A DNA stretch of 64,000 nucleotides from Pseudomonadota bacterium (GTDB lineage Bacteria; Myxococcota_A; UBA796; CAJQPC01). The DNA is taken from contig JAAESX010000088.1 in assembly GCA_024228935.1 (NCBI GenBank), positions 1 through 64,000 on the forward strand. The letters are read 5' to 3'. This document shows positions 20,401 to 28,012 of this stretch, one piece after another. Made by a program: the position numbers and the translations under genes. How positions within the stretch are numbered: the first letter of the stretch is position 1; the number at the start of each line of letters is the position of its first letter. Below the pieces are notes generated by a model. That model saw only the letters and a list, made by a program, of their open reading frames with translations. It had not been told where the DNA came from and searched no databases.

Positions 20401-20801
20401 ACGGCTGCATCGACACGCTCGGCACGCTCCAGACGGATCTGCGCGACGGCTCGGGTTCCTCGAACGCGTGGGTCGGTCGCGCGCTCCTCGCGAACCAGCG
20501 ATGGCAGGCCGCGCTCGTCCAGCTGGGTCGGATTCCCCTGGCCGAGCGCAACGCATTCGTCTCCGGCCTCGAGGGCTTCGCGCACGAAGGCCTGCGCCGC
20601 ACGTCGAGCGCCAACACCAGCCTCGAGTCGGCCTACGCCGAAGGCGACAGCACCGCCGCCGGGCTGCATCGGCGCCACAGCGAACTCCTGATGACCCGGG
20701 GCGAGCGCGAGCCTGCGCTGACGCATGCCGAACTCGCGTTCGAGCAGGATCCCGACGACATGGTGAGCGCAGCGCTCCTGCTGACGTACGGGAAGCGGTA
20801 G
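17421..20801 (+). CDS. Membrane Ser/Thr protein kinase with TPR region
   Basis: An 1126-residue Hanks-type kinase. The N-terminal kinase domain (about 10-290) has the Gly loop IAVGGMAEIYAAK, catalytic Lys45, the loop HQDVSPSN (Asp151 and Asn156; the usual HRD Arg is Gln), DFG at 169-171 and SPERLK. A Pro/Glu-rich linker leads to one transmembrane helix (ILIGVAIAALIGAIVLFAVG, about 510-530). The remainder is a TPR-like helical repeat region, probably outside the membrane. All catalytic residues are present, so it should be active. The ATG at 17421 is chosen because it immediately precedes the kinase fold; a TAGACT box overlapping the previous stop could be its -10. It is followed by a paralogue. 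Confidence 0.9.
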   Translation: MKEEFTPRIYGKYYLIDRIAVGGMAEIYAAKTFSTAGFAKTLVIKRILSRYSENRSFVSMFIDEAKISVSLQHSNICQVYDFGRIKDNYYLAMEFVDGRDVKRLFNKLHARREVMPQDHAVYIAHEACKALDYAHRLKNYKGEPLNIVHQDVSPSNVVVSFNGDIKVVDFGIAKTSAFANDVKDGINWGKVSYVSPERLKHAPPSPQCDIFSVGVVLWECLTGRPLFKDKDPKVSARKILSGDYPAPSIYNPAVPPALDLIVLRALAKEPEDRFADAGEMQEILYDFLGNKNPQFIRKSLVKYMTELFDDERKVQHARMERGSRMAQEFHESLGDVFEFEGGSSGSVPMSPDLLDALGLDPDLGEIRHKKKTPNLKQFPAQDDPTPPSSAPKEQVNLRHALDREDKPPGSPLPDLRPRETTAERLDRVRAKGGGPQPNILRPPPKLDALESEEPETEDASDPISKLPAGPDPVRPTRAAHIHGVRPKNVPSPESESTPGQGRRILIGVAIAALIGAIVLFAVGRPDPADSLPGAAEVKRIQELNPNARDQDGSRRTEGWVRLRNGTIPDIVAARASLETSVAYDPKNASSLSGLALAYAMLSERDPDLGSASIELLRRARTVNPEEPAILRAQAGMDIAFDNAEKAVEDANACLEVLPDDAFCRLYLGLGQLETQDLATGSETLLALGGQLPSAALLWVGLADAEADAGLLAQAEQRLLDYQLRVQDDPRAHTSLARLYQMVGNYRKASEHADRAVDLDDKNVEALLIQGSIALHANDDPGAAWHLLGALAERKILDRHPLQAEVLVQASNAAFAAGEHNGAAEMAARALEEAPGWGPAAHALARARSVDEPATAIEALQAVNLASLEGREKARYHYGAAVLLTADDRLRSAQTELESALSADPGWLAARLLLTQVLVDLDSWDKAIEVMEEGWRYDIAQDRVRDRVVLVVASPTASSDVVAALDRATARESGTPDQHARLRGMALAGECVVNNGCIDTLGTLQTDLRDGSGSSNAWVGRALLANQRWQAALVQLGRIPLAERNAFVSGLEGFAHEGLRRTSSANTSLESAYAEGDSTAAGLHRRHSELLMTRGEREPALTHAELAFEQDPDDMVSAALLLTYGKR

Positions 20802-20854
20802 GACCAAACCAGAGCCCGGCGATTTTGCTATCGTCGTGGGCCCTGAGGGACTGC

Positions 20855-23824
20855 GTGACACAGCCGTCGTTGGATCGTTTCGGGCGCTACCACCTGTCAT
20901 CGCGCATCTTCAGCGACGAGATGGCCGAGGGCTATCTTGCGTCGTACCGCGCCTCGGAGGGCGACCGGTCCCTGATCGTGAAGATCTACCGGGACGACCT
21001 CTGCAAGCAGGACCTCTTCCGGAAGCTCCACGACGAGAGCACCGAGCTCAGCAAGCTCGTCGAGCACCGGAACATCGTCCGGCAGGTCGACCAGGGCCAT
21101 CTGGGCGCCAATATCTACCTGGGCCTGGAGTTCCACGAGGGCCGGACGCTCCGCCAGCTGCTCCACGCGCTGCACCAGCAGCACGTCATCCTGCCGCCCG
21201 AGTACGCCGCCTACATCGCGCTTCAGCTGTGCGAGGCGCTCGACTACCTGCACGGCTTCAAGGACGCGCAGGGCCGCACGATCCGCATCGTGCACCAGGA
21301 CATCTGCCCCGCCTCGATCCAGATCGGCTTCGACGGTGTCGTCCGCATCATCGACGGCGGCATGGTCCGCGCCCGGAACATCGGCGAGCCCGAACTCGCG
21401 GCGGCCAGCATCGGACACGCCGGGTACTTCGGACCCGAGCGCATCAAGGGCAGCCGCCCCACCCCGCGCTCCGATGTCTACGCCGTGGGCGTCGTGCTCT
21501 GGGAGCTGCTGACCGGCCGACGTCTGTTCAGCGGAGAGAACCGCGAAGAGGTCATGGCCGAGGTCCTGATCCAGGAGATCGAGTCCCCGCGCGACTTCAA
21601 CAACGAGGTCACCCAGGAGCTCGAACAGGTCGTCATGAAGGCGATCGACCGCCGCGTGCTGCGCCGGTACGCCACCGCGACGGTCTTCAAGAACGCGCTG
21701 AAGCACTTCCTGGCCGAGAACAAGGACCGCGCCCTGCGCGCCGGGCTCGCCGGCGTCATGGACACCTTGTTCGGCGAGGAGCGGGATGAGAAGGAGATCA
21801 CCAACGCGCTGCCGGCGATGTCCGACCGCGTGACCGGTCGACTCGGCGACTTCGCCGAGAAGAACGACACCCGCCCGGGTCCTGGCGCCAAGCTCAAGCG
21901 CGAGAGCGCGCCCGAGCCGTGGGTCAAGTCCGGCGGAAGCGGCGCCGCGAAGGGCCCGCTCATCGCGCTCGTCCTCGTCGCCCTGATCGCGCTGGGCGGA
22001 GCCGGCTGGTACGTGCTCGGCCAGGACGACCATGGCCCGCCGGTCATCCAGGACGGCCTCGAGCTCGTCGAGGAGCTCCAGAAGAAGTACCCCGACGCCA
22101 GCGACCCCGACGGTCTGCGGGCTGCCGAGGGCTGGATCGCCCTGTCCGAGGGCACCCCCGAGGCCATCGGCCGCGCCCGAAGCGAGATGGAGCTCGCCGT
22201 CGCGAGCGACCCGTGGAACGCCTCGGCCGTCGCCGGGCTGGCGCTCGTCTACGCGCACCTCGGCGCCGACGAGCCCGAACTGTCCATCGCGGCCGTGAAC
22301 CTGGTGTCGCGGGCCCAGAAGCTCGAGGGCGGCGACGAGTCACTCCTCCGAGCCGAGGCCGGCGTAGCGCTCGCCTCGGGCAACTACGAGCGCGCCGTCG
22401 AGAAGGCGCGGGTCTGCACCAGGAAGCAGAAGGACGGTCTCTGCGAGTGGTACAAGGGCGAAGGCCTCCTGGCCCTCGGAAAGTACGACGACGCCAAGGA
22501 AGCCCTGGCCATCGCGAAGGAAGCGCTCCCGCTCGCCCCGGGTCTCCAGCGGGCCTACGGCGAAGCGGCGATGCTCGACGGCGACTACCGGGCCGCCGCT
22601 GACGCGCTCGAGTCCGCCGTCCGCCGCTTGCCCGAAGAAGCCGACGTCCACCTGACGCTCGCGAAGCTCCACCTGCGGACCGGCCACTTCGACCAGGCGT
22701 TCACCAGCGCCGAGCGCGTGCTCGAGCTGAACCCGCGCGACCAGGAAGCCCGATACGTCAAGGGCGTCATCCTGCTGCACGTGCGTGGGGACGCCGCCAG
22801 CGCCGCCGAGGTCCTGGGCAGCCTGGCCGAGGACCCCGCGCTGACCAACCAGAAGCGAGCCCGCCGCGCCCTGATCCAGGCCGCGTTCGCCGCGCTCCAG
22901 GCGGACCGACCCACGGAAGCCAAGCGCTACGCCCAGCGCGCGATCGATCAGGCGGAAGGCGACGCCTACCCTCAGCTCGCCATGGCGCTGGCCCGCGAAG
23001 CCGAAGGCGACGAGGAGGGCGCGGAAGAGGCGCTCTCCATCAAGAACGCCCACCTCAACGGCCGCACGGCGGCCCGCTACCACTACCAGGCGGCCCTGGT
23101 CTACGAGGGCCACGACCACCAGCGGTTCGCCCGACTCTCCCTGGAGAGCGCGGTCTCGGCCGACCCGAACTACGTGCCCATCCAGCTCGCCCTCGGCCTC
23201 GTCGAAGAGCAGATGGGCGAGGACGGAATCGAGCGCATCACCGAGTCCTGGCGCATGGACCTGTCGCTCGAGGAGGCGCGAGATCCGATCGTCGAGGGCC
23301 CCACCGCCCCGCTCGACCCGATGAAGATCTGGGCCCAGCTCGAGACGCTCCCGGATTCACGCCTCGACGAGGCCGGCGGTCGCCCGCTCATCCGCGGCAT
23401 CCTGCAGGCCCACGCCTGCCTGCCCGGACCCAAGTGCGCCGAGGCCCGCGAGAGCCTGGAGCTCGCCCACGCGTCCAACCCGTCGACGGCGAGCGGCGTC
23501 TACCTGGCGCACGTCCTGGCGGCGTCCGGTCGCTACACCGACGCGCTGGCGCTCGTGGACGAAGCGCTCCAGGGCTATCCGACCATTCCGGCGCTGCACA
23601 CGCTCGCCGGGGACTGCAACGCCGCGCTCGGCAACACCGACGCCGCCGTCGCCTCGTACCAGAGCGCCCAGGCCCTCCAGCACGTGACCGCGACTCCCTG
23701 GCGCAAGCACGCCGAGCTGCTGCACTCGCAGCGGGACTACGCCGGCTCCGAGCTCCGCGCTCGCAAGGCCATCCAGCTCGACCCGGACGACATCGTCTCG
23801 GCCGGGCTCCTACTCGGCGAGTAG
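20855..23824 (+). CDS. Ser/Thr kinase paralogue with pseudokinase features, TM and TPR region
   Basis: A 989-residue paralogue of the upstream kinase with the same order: kinase fold, one transmembrane helix (ALVLVALIALGGAGWYVLG, about 370-390) and a TPR-like region. Both proteins end in a similar DPDD(I/M)VSA..LL motif. The active site is degraded. The Gly loop has no GxG (LSSRIFSDEMAEGYLA), the catalytic-loop Asn is Ser154 (HQDICPAS) and DFG is DGG (167-169). Lys43 and Asp149 remain. It is therefore probably a pseudokinase or weak kinase that binds or regulates its neighbour. The start is GTG 20855 with GAGGGA upstream. The stop overlaps rmlB by 15 bases tail to tail. Confidence 0.87.
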   Translation: MTQPSLDRFGRYHLSSRIFSDEMAEGYLASYRASEGDRSLIVKIYRDDLCKQDLFRKLHDESTELSKLVEHRNIVRQVDQGHLGANIYLGLEFHEGRTLRQLLHALHQQHVILPPEYAAYIALQLCEALDYLHGFKDAQGRTIRIVHQDICPASIQIGFDGVVRIIDGGMVRARNIGEPELAAASIGHAGYFGPERIKGSRPTPRSDVYAVGVVLWELLTGRRLFSGENREEVMAEVLIQEIESPRDFNNEVTQELEQVVMKAIDRRVLRRYATATVFKNALKHFLAENKDRALRAGLAGVMDTLFGEERDEKEITNALPAMSDRVTGRLGDFAEKNDTRPGPGAKLKRESAPEPWVKSGGSGAAKGPLIALVLVALIALGGAGWYVLGQDDHGPPVIQDGLELVEELQKKYPDASDPDGLRAAEGWIALSEGTPEAIGRARSEMELAVASDPWNASAVAGLALVYAHLGADEPELSIAAVNLVSRAQKLEGGDESLLRAEAGVALASGNYERAVEKARVCTRKQKDGLCEWYKGEGLLALGKYDDAKEALAIAKEALPLAPGLQRAYGEAAMLDGDYRAAADALESAVRRLPEEADVHLTLAKLHLRTGHFDQAFTSAERVLELNPRDQEARYVKGVILLHVRGDAASAAEVLGSLAEDPALTNQKRARRALIQAAFAALQADRPTEAKRYAQRAIDQAEGDAYPQLAMALAREAEGDEEGAEEALSIKNAHLNGRTAARYHYQAALVYEGHDHQRFARLSLESAVSADPNYVPIQLALGLVEEQMGEDGIERITESWRMDLSLEEARDPIVEGPTAPLDPMKIWAQLETLPDSRLDEAGGRPLIRGILQAHACLPGPKCAEARESLELAHASNPSTASGVYLAHVLAASGRYTDALALVDEALQGYPTIPALHTLAGDCNAALGNTDAAVASYQSAQALQHVTATPWRKHAELLHSQRDYAGSELRARKAIQLDPDDIVSAGLLLGE

Positions 23825-24742
23825 CGGCTCCCACCACCCGGGGTTGGCGCGGTACCAGGCCAGCGTCGGCCCGAGCGGGCGTCGTGGCGCCGTGAACCCG
23901 AGCGCAGCGAGTCGGCCCGCGTCGATGGCATAGCGGCGGTCGTGAGCCAGCCGGTCGGTGACCTCGACCCAGGATCCGCCGAGCTCGCCGAGGATCTCGT
24001 CGATGACCGCACGGTTCGTCCGTTCGTTGTCCGCCCCGACGTTGTAGACCGTGCCCGCGACGCCGTGTTCGGCCAGGAACAGCAGCGCCCCGACATGGTC
24101 GTCGACGTGGATCCAGTCGCGGACCTGCAGGCCATCCCCGTAGACCGGGACCGGCCGCCCGCGCAGCACGTTCGTCACGGCGAGCGGGATGAGCTTCTCG
24201 GGCAGCTGCCGCGGGCCGAAGTTGTTGCTGCAGCGCGTCACGACGACGTCCAGGCCATGCGTCCGCGCATACGACAGCGCCACCAGGTCTGCGCCGGCCT
24301 TGCTCGCCGCGTACGGGTTGGTGGGCACCAGCGGCGAGTCCTCGGTGAACCGACCGACCTCGATCGACCCGTAGACCTCGTCGGTGCCGACCTGGATCAG
24401 GCGCACGCCGGCCTGGAGAGCGGCGTCGCAGACGACCTGGGTACCCAGCACGTTCGTCCGGATGAACAGCGCCGCACCCGAGATGCTGCGGTCGACGTGG
24501 CTCTCGGCGGCCAGGTGGAAGACAACGTCCGCCTCGGCGATCGCGTCGTCGACCGTCGGACGCGAGCAGACGTCGCCGTGAACGAATCGGTATCGGGCGT
24601 CGCCCTCGAAGTGCTCGACCGAGGCGCGCACACCAGCGTACGTCAGCGCGTCGAGGTTCACGACGTCGTGCCCGTCGGCCATCAACCGGTGCACGAGCGC
24701 GCTCCCGATGAAGCCGCAGCCCCCGGTGACGAGCGCCTTCAC
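23810..24742 (-). CDS. rfbB: dTDP-glucose 4,6-dehydratase
   Basis: A 310-residue extended SDR enzyme that converts dTDP-glucose to dTDP-4-keto-6-deoxyglucose. It has the NAD loop GGCGFIGS, a VGTDEVYG catalytic motif (the TDE of 4,6-dehydratases), YAASK and RCSNNFGPRQLPEKLIP, all typical of RmlB. The start is GTG 24742, overlapping the rmlA stop (GTGA), which places it third in an rmlC-like/rmlA/rmlB operon. It is slightly shorter than most RmlB at the C-terminus. It supplies activated deoxysugar for surface glycans, in line with the nearby glycosyltransferases. Confidence 0.92.
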   Translation of the reverse strand: MKALVTGGCGFIGSALVHRLMADGHDVVNLDALTYAGVRASVEHFEGDARYRFVHGDVCSRPTVDDAIAEADVVFHLAAESHVDRSISGAALFIRTNVLGTQVVCDAALQAGVRLIQVGTDEVYGSIEVGRFTEDSPLVPTNPYAASKAGADLVALSYARTHGLDVVVTRCSNNFGPRQLPEKLIPLAVTNVLRGRPVPVYGDGLQVRDWIHVDDHVGALLFLAEHGVAGTVYNVGADNERTNRAVIDEILGELGGSWVEVTDRLAHDRRYAIDAGRLAALGFTAPRRPLGPTLAWYRANPGWWEPLLAE

Positions 24743-25734
24743 GGCAGCGTGACCTTGCAGCGGTCTCCGATGATCAGAGAGGCTGGACCTTGCTCGACGA
24801 CGGCCTCGCGCCCGATGAGGCAGCCGGTGAGCGTGACCCCACGGATGGTCGAGTCCTCCATCACGATGGCGTCCGACAGCACGGCCTGTTCGACCCGGAC
24901 ACCAGCGGACAGCGCCACATCGGGGCCCACGGTCGAGGCCCGCAGCCGACAGCCCGGCCCAACGCGGACGGGGGGCACCAGGATGCAGTCGCTGACCTCG
25001 GCGGTGGGGTCCACGAACACCGGCGGGTCCTGGTCCGAGAGCACCAGCCGGTTGGCCTCGAGCAGGTCCTCGGGCTTGCCCGTGTCCTTCCACCAGCCCG
25101 TCACGCGAGCGCTCTCGACCCGCTCACCGGAGTCGACGAGGTGCTGGATGGCGTCCGTGATCTCCAGCTCGCCGCGCGCGCTCGGACGGATGGCGTGCGT
25201 GGCCTCGAAGATCGCCGCGCTGAACAGATAGATGCCGACGAGCGCCAGATCCGAGGGCGGCACGGCCGGCTTCTCGACAAGGCGCACTACCCGACCGTTC
25301 CGCAGCTCGACCACACCGAAGCGCTGGGGGTCCGGGACCTGGGCGAGCAGCACCATCGCCGCGGGGCGCGAGGTCTCGAACTGGTCCACATGCGGCCGGA
25401 TCGAGCCGTTGAGCAGGTTGTCGCCCAGGTACATCAGGAAGGGCGCATTGCCGAGCGCGCCGGCGGAGATCTGCACCGCATGCGCAAGCCCCAGCGGCGC
25501 GTCCTGGCGGATGTAGTGCAGCGGCATGCCCTTCCAGCGATCGCCGCAGGCCGCACGGATCTCATCTTCGGTGTCGCCGACGACGATGACCGCCTCGGTG
25601 CACGCCTCTCGCACCGCGTCCAGCGCGTACGAGAGGATCGGTCGCCCCGCCACAGGCAGGAGCTGCTTGCTGCGGGTGTGGGTCAGCGGCCGCAGCCGGG
25701 ACCCGGTTCCTCCAGCGAGGATGAGCGCCTTCAT
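24739..25734 (-). CDS. rfbA: Glucose-1-phosphate thymidylyltransferase, long form
   Basis: A 331-residue nucleotidyltransferase that makes dTDP-glucose from dTTP and glucose-1-phosphate. The N-terminus ILAGGTGSRLRPLTHTRSKQL is the pyrophosphorylase signature. MYLGDNLL and VVELRNGRVVRLVEKP follow, then GWWKDTGKPEDLLEANR. The C-terminal 90 residues form hexapeptide-like repeats (left-handed beta-helix), as in the longer StrD/archaeal-type RmlA rather than the short enterobacterial form. The ATG overlaps the rmlC-like stop by 4 bases. It works directly upstream of RmlB in the same operon. Confidence 0.92.
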   Translation of the reverse strand: MKALILAGGTGSRLRPLTHTRSKQLLPVAGRPILSYALDAVREACTEAVIVVGDTEDEIRAACGDRWKGMPLHYIRQDAPLGLAHAVQISAGALGNAPFLMYLGDNLLNGSIRPHVDQFETSRPAAMVLLAQVPDPQRFGVVELRNGRVVRLVEKPAVPPSDLALVGIYLFSAAIFEATHAIRPSARGELEITDAIQHLVDSGERVESARVTGWWKDTGKPEDLLEANRLVLSDQDPPVFVDPTAEVSDCILVPPVRVGPGCRLRASTVGPDVALSAGVRVEQAVLSDAIVMEDSTIRGVTLTGCLIGREAVVEQGPASLIIGDRCKVTLP

Positions 25735-26276
25735 CCGCGGCGGAGCGCCCAGAACGCGGCGCCGAAGTGATCCCAGGGCAGCCGACGCTCGTCGGGGTCC
25801 ACCGGGTCGAACGGCCGGTCCACCAGGTAGATCAAGTCCGAGGCCGTCATCCAGGGGTTCGCGACGCCGTGGGCGACCCCGCGCGGGACCCGAACCAGCT
25901 GCGCGCGCCCCGCACCGAGGACGCGCCGCATGACGACGCCGTGGGACGCACTCCCCTGGCGACAGTCCCGCAGCCCGGCCAGGAGCCTGCCCTGAGGCGG
26001 GACGAACCAGACGTCGTCCTGGTCGAGGTGCAGGTGCCACGCCTTGATCGCGCCGGGGAGCACCTGGCTCCAGTTGATCTGGCGCACCTCGAAGCCGGCG
26101 AAGTCCGCGAGCTGTCCGCCGACCAGCCGCCCCAGCTCGACCAGTCCGCCGGAGTCGTCGACGTGGTGGGTGACGTCCACGATCACCACGCCGTCGATCA
26201 CATCCGAGCCGCCGTAGGACTGCGTCGTGAGCGCATCGGCGGTGTCGCCGTCCAGGTCATCCGGGGTGAGCGCCAT
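25731..26276 (-). CDS. dTDP-4-dehydrorhamnose 3,5-epimerase-like cupin
   Basis: A 181-residue RmlC-type cupin. Aligned by eye with RmlC, AWHLHLDQ holds the catalytic His, PRGVAHG the second conserved His, and LIYLVDRPFDP the catalytic Tyr. RRLPWD matches the end of the core. The C-terminus is shorter than in RmlC and lacks a clear partner Asp, so it might be a single-position epimerase. The start is ATG 26276. There is no Shine-Dalgarno sequence, but TATCCT ends 6 bases before the start (see promoter). It heads the operon with rmlA and rmlB. No rmlD reductase is in the window. Confidence 0.78.
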   Translation of the reverse strand: MALTPDDLDGDTADALTTQSYGGSDVIDGVVIVDVTHHVDDSGGLVELGRLVGGQLADFAGFEVRQINWSQVLPGAIKAWHLHLDQDDVWFVPPQGRLLAGLRDCRQGSASHGVVMRRVLGAGRAQLVRVPRGVAHGVANPWMTASDLIYLVDRPFDPVDPDERRLPWDHFGAAFWALRRG

Positions 26277-26282
26277 GTCGAG

Positions 26283-26292
26283 AGGATACCCT
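26283..26292. promoter_or_regulatory. Overlapping divergent -10 boxes (leaderless promoters)
   Basis: The 10-bp AGGATACCCT serves both directions. On the minus strand TATCCT (26288-26283) lies 6 bases before the rmlC-like ATG. On the plus strand TACCCT (26287-26292) lies 9 bases before the glycosyltransferase ATG. Neither gene has a Shine-Dalgarno sequence, so both mRNAs would be leaderless or nearly so. Confidence 0.45.
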
Positions 26293-26301
26293 GCCCCCAC
26301 G

Positions 26302-27036
26302 ATGATCCACGGCAAGCGGCTGATCGTGGTCCTCCCGGCTCTCAACGCCGCGCGGACACTCGCGCGGACCGTCGAGGAGATCCCTCCGGACGTGGTCGAC
26401 GGACTGGTGCTCGTCGACGACGGCTCGACGGACGAGACGGTGGCCATCAGCCGCGGCCTGGGCGTGCAAACGATCGTGCACGACGCGAACCGTGGCTACG
26501 GCGCGAACCAGAAGACCTGCTACCGGGCGGCGCTCGAGCTGGGCGCCGACGTCGTGGTCATGCTCCACCCCGACTACCAGTACAGCCCGCTGCTCGTGCC
26601 GGCGATGGCGTCGATGGTCGCCTGTGGCCAGTACGACCTGGTCCTGGGCAGCCGCGTCCTGGGAATCGGCGCATTGAAGGGCGGCATGCCGCTCTACAAG
26701 TACGTGAGCAACCGCGTCCTGACCTTCGCCGAGAACATCCTGCTCGACCTGAAGCTGTCCGAGTACCACACCGGGTATCGGGCGTTCTCCCGCGAGCTGC
26801 TCGAGGCGCTGCCGCTCGATCGGAACAGCGACGACTTCGTCTTCGACAACCAGGTCCTCGCCCAGACGGCGTACCTGGACTTCCGGATCGGCGAGCTGTC
26901 CTGCCCCGCTCGCTACGAGCCCGAGTCGAGCTCGATCAACTTCACGCGCAGCACCCAGTACGGGGTCGGCGTGCTGGGGACGGCGCTCCGGTTCCGCCTG
27001 GCACGACTGGGACTGAAGAGCGGGATCTTCACGTGA
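26302..27036 (+). CDS. Family 2 glycosyltransferase, polyprenyl-phosphate-sugar synthase type
   Basis: A 244-residue GT-A enzyme. LIVVLPALNAARTLARTVEEIP and VLVDDGSTDET are the nucleotide-sugar-binding start of GT2. MLHPDYQYSP is the DXD-like region. TGYRAFSRELLEALPLDRNSDDFVFD resembles the acceptor region of dolichol-phosphate-mannose/glucose synthases and their bacterial relatives. No transmembrane helices follow, so it would be peripheral at the inner membrane. It starts at ATG 26302 and overlaps the next glycosyltransferase (GTGA). It is divergent from the dTDP-sugar operon and may use its product. Confidence 0.85.
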   Translation: MIHGKRLIVVLPALNAARTLARTVEEIPPDVVDGLVLVDDGSTDETVAISRGLGVQTIVHDANRGYGANQKTCYRAALELGADVVVMLHPDYQYSPLLVPAMASMVACGQYDLVLGSRVLGIGALKGGMPLYKYVSNRVLTFAENILLDLKLSEYHTGYRAFSRELLEALPLDRNSDDFVFDNQVLAQTAYLDFRIGELSCPARYEPESSSINFTRSTQYGVGVLGTALRFRLARLGLKSGIFT

Positions 27037-27989
27037 TCAGCGCGGTCGTCGTCACCCACAAGGGGGGCGAGCTGCTGCGGCGCTGCGTCGCGAGCCTCGA
27101 GAGCCAGCTGCACGACGGCGACGAGCTGCTCGTGGTCGTGAGCGCCGAGCCCGGCACCTGTGACGTCGAGGCGGTGAGCTGCCCCGTGCTCGACCTGGAG
27201 TCGAACCCGCTGTTCGCGCGCGCGGCCAACGCTGGCTTCGAGCGGACGTCGGGCGAGCTCATCCTGCTGCTGAACGACGACACCTGCGCCCAGCCGGGCT
27301 TCGTCGATGCGTTTCGTGGCCTGGGCCCTGGGCTCTACCAGCCCCGGATCCGACTGGCCGACGGGACCGGTCGCCTCGACAACGTCGGCCACGGACTCTT
27401 CCCCGACGGCTTCAACTGGGCCCGGGGACGCGAGGACCAGGACGGCCAGGACTACCAGCTCGCCGGCGAGGTCGGGGCCTGCTCGGGCGCGGCCATGGGC
27501 ATCCACCGAGCGGTGCTGGACCGGATCGGCCCCTTCGACGAGGACCTGCAGGCGTTCGGCGAGGACGTCGATCTCTCGCTGCGCGCCTGGCGAGCCGGGT
27601 TCGAGCTGGTCTACCTGCCGCACGCCGTCATCGAGCACGAGCTGGGCGCCAGCTACGGCCGCTACGGCCCCGAGAAGATCTTCCTCGTCGAGCGGAACCG
27701 GGTCCGGGTCGCCGTCCGCAACCTGCCACTCGGCGCCGTCCTGACGATGCCGATGTGGACCTCGGCCCGGCTGGCCGGGCTCGGGCTGGCGTCGCTCGCG
27801 GGCCGCGGCTGGAGCGCGCGTGTCCCCGAGGGAGCTGGGCTCGCCGCGCTGCGTGGACTGGCCAGCGGACTGGCCTCCAGTCCGGAAGCGTGGCGAAAAC
27901 GCCGATCGGATACGTGGGTACGTGGGGAACGCGCCGGGTGGGCCCACCTCTGGCGGAACCGTGTGAGGTTGAGGGACGTCCTGCGCTGA
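27033..27989 (+). CDS. Family 2 glycosyltransferase, rhamnosyltransferase-like
   Basis: A 318-residue GT2 protein. AVVVTHKGGELLRRCVASLESQ begins the GT-A fold. LDLESNPLFARAANAGFERTSGELILLLNDDT is the typical N..F..A.N.G......LLLNDD pattern. GACSGAAMGIHRAVLDRIGPFDEDLQAFGEDVDLSLRAWRAGF is the rhamnosyltransferase-type acceptor motif. The C-terminal 90 residues contain a hydrophobic amphipathic segment. The GTG start at 27033 overlaps the preceding stop. Together with the dTDP-sugar genes it points to addition of a deoxyhexose to a surface polysaccharide or glycolipid. Confidence 0.85.
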   Translation: MISAVVVTHKGGELLRRCVASLESQLHDGDELLVVVSAEPGTCDVEAVSCPVLDLESNPLFARAANAGFERTSGELILLLNDDTCAQPGFVDAFRGLGPGLYQPRIRLADGTGRLDNVGHGLFPDGFNWARGREDQDGQDYQLAGEVGACSGAAMGIHRAVLDRIGPFDEDLQAFGEDVDLSLRAWRAGFELVYLPHAVIEHELGASYGRYGPEKIFLVERNRVRVAVRNLPLGAVLTMPMWTSARLAGLGLASLAGRGWSARVPEGAGLAALRGLASGLASSPEAWRKRRSDTWVRGERAGWAHLWRNRVRLRDVLR

Positions 27990-28012
27990 AAACGCACGGC
28001 GTCGACGTACAC

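Noticed and set aside
17073..20900. Open frame of 1275 codons on the minus strand across the kinase gene
   Set aside because: It is antisense to a clear Ser/Thr kinase, has Arg/Val/Leu-biased low-information sequence and no motif. High GC creates long antisense frames.
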